Shown here: piece by piece, positions 62,516-64,000 of the stretch | Layout: each line of letters starts with the position of its first letter | How positions within the stretch are numbered: the first letter of the stretch is position 1 | Origin: Dipteris shenzhenensis | Lineage: Eukaryota > Polypodiophyta > Polypodiopsida > Gleicheniales | Assembly: GCA_047967505.1 (NCBI GenBank) | Contig: CM106540.1 | DNA length: 64,000 nt | Direction: 5' to 3' (one strand) | The notes under the pieces: generated by a model | The model's input: only the letters and a program-made list of their open reading frames with translations | The model's database searches: none | Told to the model about the DNA's origin: nothing | Position numbers and translations under genes: made by a program

Positions 62516-64000
62516 TTAATGAGCTGAGTGAGTTTGCATTCTACTTCCCAATGGCCTAGGGTACCATTTTAGGAGTACTTCTCTGGTTTCCTCCTCTTCT
62601 CGAGTTTCCTTCTCCTCTAGAATTCTTATAGTTTTCATTTTGTTGTGATGAAGACTGAGCTTGTTTGCCTTGGTTATGTATTTTGCCTTGATTGTTGGGG
62701 TGACTGATGTTCTTGCCTTTCCCTGTATGGAACCCTCTTCCTCCTTTGGCTTTGAAAGTAATGTCATCATTCGTGGGATCTCAAGTGTTTTTGTAGAGCA
62801 TGTTTGGCATGAGTTGGAATGAGGGAGGTGCATCTCATGTGACAAGATCACATGCAGAAACCATAAAGTGAACATGAGCTCAAAGTGGTTCTTCGTTGAC
62901 TTCAGTATTCTGCCCATCTATCCATCTGTATAGAAGGGGGAGGAATATCCACATTATTCCCATTAGCTACAACAGTAGGGCATGTTGCTCTCTCAGGAGT
63001 AACAAAGGGAGGGGGTACAGTGATTATTGATCCATCTCTAGAGAATTCTTCCATCTCATCTTGTGGTTGGTCCACATATTTGTTAAAGATGTTTACCACA
63101 TTGCTGAGTCCCGTTCCTAGACCACCAAGATACAAAAGCCACGTCTGGATTAGAATGCGCTTGGTTGAACTATAAATTATATCTAGCTATCTAAATGCAC
63201 CACAAGGCATTTGCTCTAATCATTTTCCATTCTTCCTACTTGATTTTGCATGCATCTCCCAAAAGACTTGCCTTCCAATTGAGTGGTTCTCCTATACTAA
63301 TTTGAATGTATTTCCATACTCCTCTTGAGCAAGGGCATGCCACAAAAAAATGGAAATATCTTCTTTACTGTTACATCTTCTGCAAAGTCCATTCCTTTGC
63401 CTATTTGAAGGCTTCTTGCATTGGTCCAGACTACCATGTGTAGCATGAGCTTTCATACCTGCTTTTCCATTTTTCTCTGCTATCATGAAGGTTCCACCTA
63501 TTTGTCAGTACTCTAAATAACTCATCTATGGATAGAGAGGATGTAGGTATAGGAAGGATCTATGTGCTACCTATCCAACTGAACTCTTTGCTATAATTAA
63601 GACAACTTCTCCCTTTCCACTGTCTGTCACCATTCCACAACTCTATTTTTCTCATAACTAACGCTTGTAGATTGTTGTTCAAGGTAAATTCTCTCCTTAT
63701 AGAGTAGGCTAGGTCTTCCATCTTAGATTATCTTTGTCCCATAGTTGATCCCAACTTTGAAGACCTTTCTTAAAGAGAAGTCCAGTTGCCTCAAGTTCTA
63801 CATCTATCAAGGGGTTGTTTTTGTGGATTACTGATATTCAAATAGCGTCCAGAGCCATAAATGCCCCCTTTCTTGAAAAACTAACCTATAATAGCATTGA
63901 CTTTTGTCATAAGTTGTATGAAAAATTTGCAAAAGACTTGTGTCTATACGTTTGTGTAAAGGGTTTCCCTACTTATTATCACTTCTCTTCAAGTTATCAT
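62516..64000 (-). pseudogene. LINE 3' end remnant with zinc-binding region
   Basis: On the - strand the frames give LFKKGLQSWDQLWDKDNLRW near 63750, LFRVLTNRWNLHDSREKW near 63480-63530, and GLCRRCNSKEDISIFLWHA near 63340-63395, which resembles the zf-RVT region after the RT of plant LINEs. MIRANALWCI and LQFNQAHSNPDV follow near 63150-63230. The region 62516-63135 has two longer frames with an acidic linker and a Lys/Glu-rich tail, probably the C-terminus. The RT would lie beyond the window. Frameshifts are frequent. Confidence 0.55.

Overview
The window looks like nuclear DNA of a land plant with a large, repeat-filled genome. A fern is my best guess, because of very long repeat-loaded introns, plant-type Copia, Gypsy and LINE elements, and a Penelope-like reverse transcriptase beside ordinary plant genes. 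A gymnosperm or lycophyte is not excluded. Only two host genes are convincingly intact: a GT37 fucosyltransferase (two exons, 13238-15414, + strand) and the chloroplast lipid-transfer protein TGD2 (four exons, 25204-58976, + strand). Almost everything else is mobile-element debris or tandem repeat.

Layout. 1-1717 is the 5' end of a Copia element on the - strand (gag, primer-binding site, LTR); it abuts a decayed Gypsy-type gag-protease on the - strand (1724-5441). 5.5-13 kb is intergenic and repeat-rich. It holds a TGATGATATCATCA-type motif cluster, a decayed spliced gene on the - strand (8.5-10 kb), a polypurine tract and a 21-bp minisatellite carrying hairpin modules (10.4-12.1 kb). The fucosyltransferase follows, then an L1-like LINE relic (17.5-21.6 kb). 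TGD2 exon 1 starts at 25.2 kb after long GA/GT tracts.

TGD2 intron 1 runs from 25906 to 57899, about 32 kb, with matching splice sites and reading frame on both sides. It contains a Copia element lacking its RT (26.9-30.6 kb, - strand), an RTE-like LINE (31.2-33.6 kb, - strand), a Penelope-like element split by a dimeric 472-bp repeat (33.6-36.1 kb), and a structurally complete Copia element with a 5-bp target duplication (36146-42206). It also holds a solo LTR with its target duplication (42921-44025), a Copia-into-Copia nest later split by an inversion of about 9.8 kb (45.96-57.4 kb), and a Gypsy relic (52.4-55.3 kb). TGD2 exons 2-4 lie at 57900-58976. After the gene come a third copy of the 472-bp family, a CT/TA microsatellite, a Gypsy RT relic (61.4-62.2 kb) and a LINE 3' end on the - strand (62.5-64 kb).

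The two host genes have unrelated jobs: cell-wall or glycoprotein fucosylation in the Golgi, and ER-to-plastid lipid import at the inner envelope. They do not form a system. The most interesting biology is in the repeats: the inversion-split nested element, the GTAC-saturated leader of the Copia element, the dimeric 472-bp insertion with a 16-bp target duplication, and the size of the TGD2 intron. Positions of splice sites, LTR ends and target duplications were read directly from the sequence. Family names rest on motif recognition without database searches.
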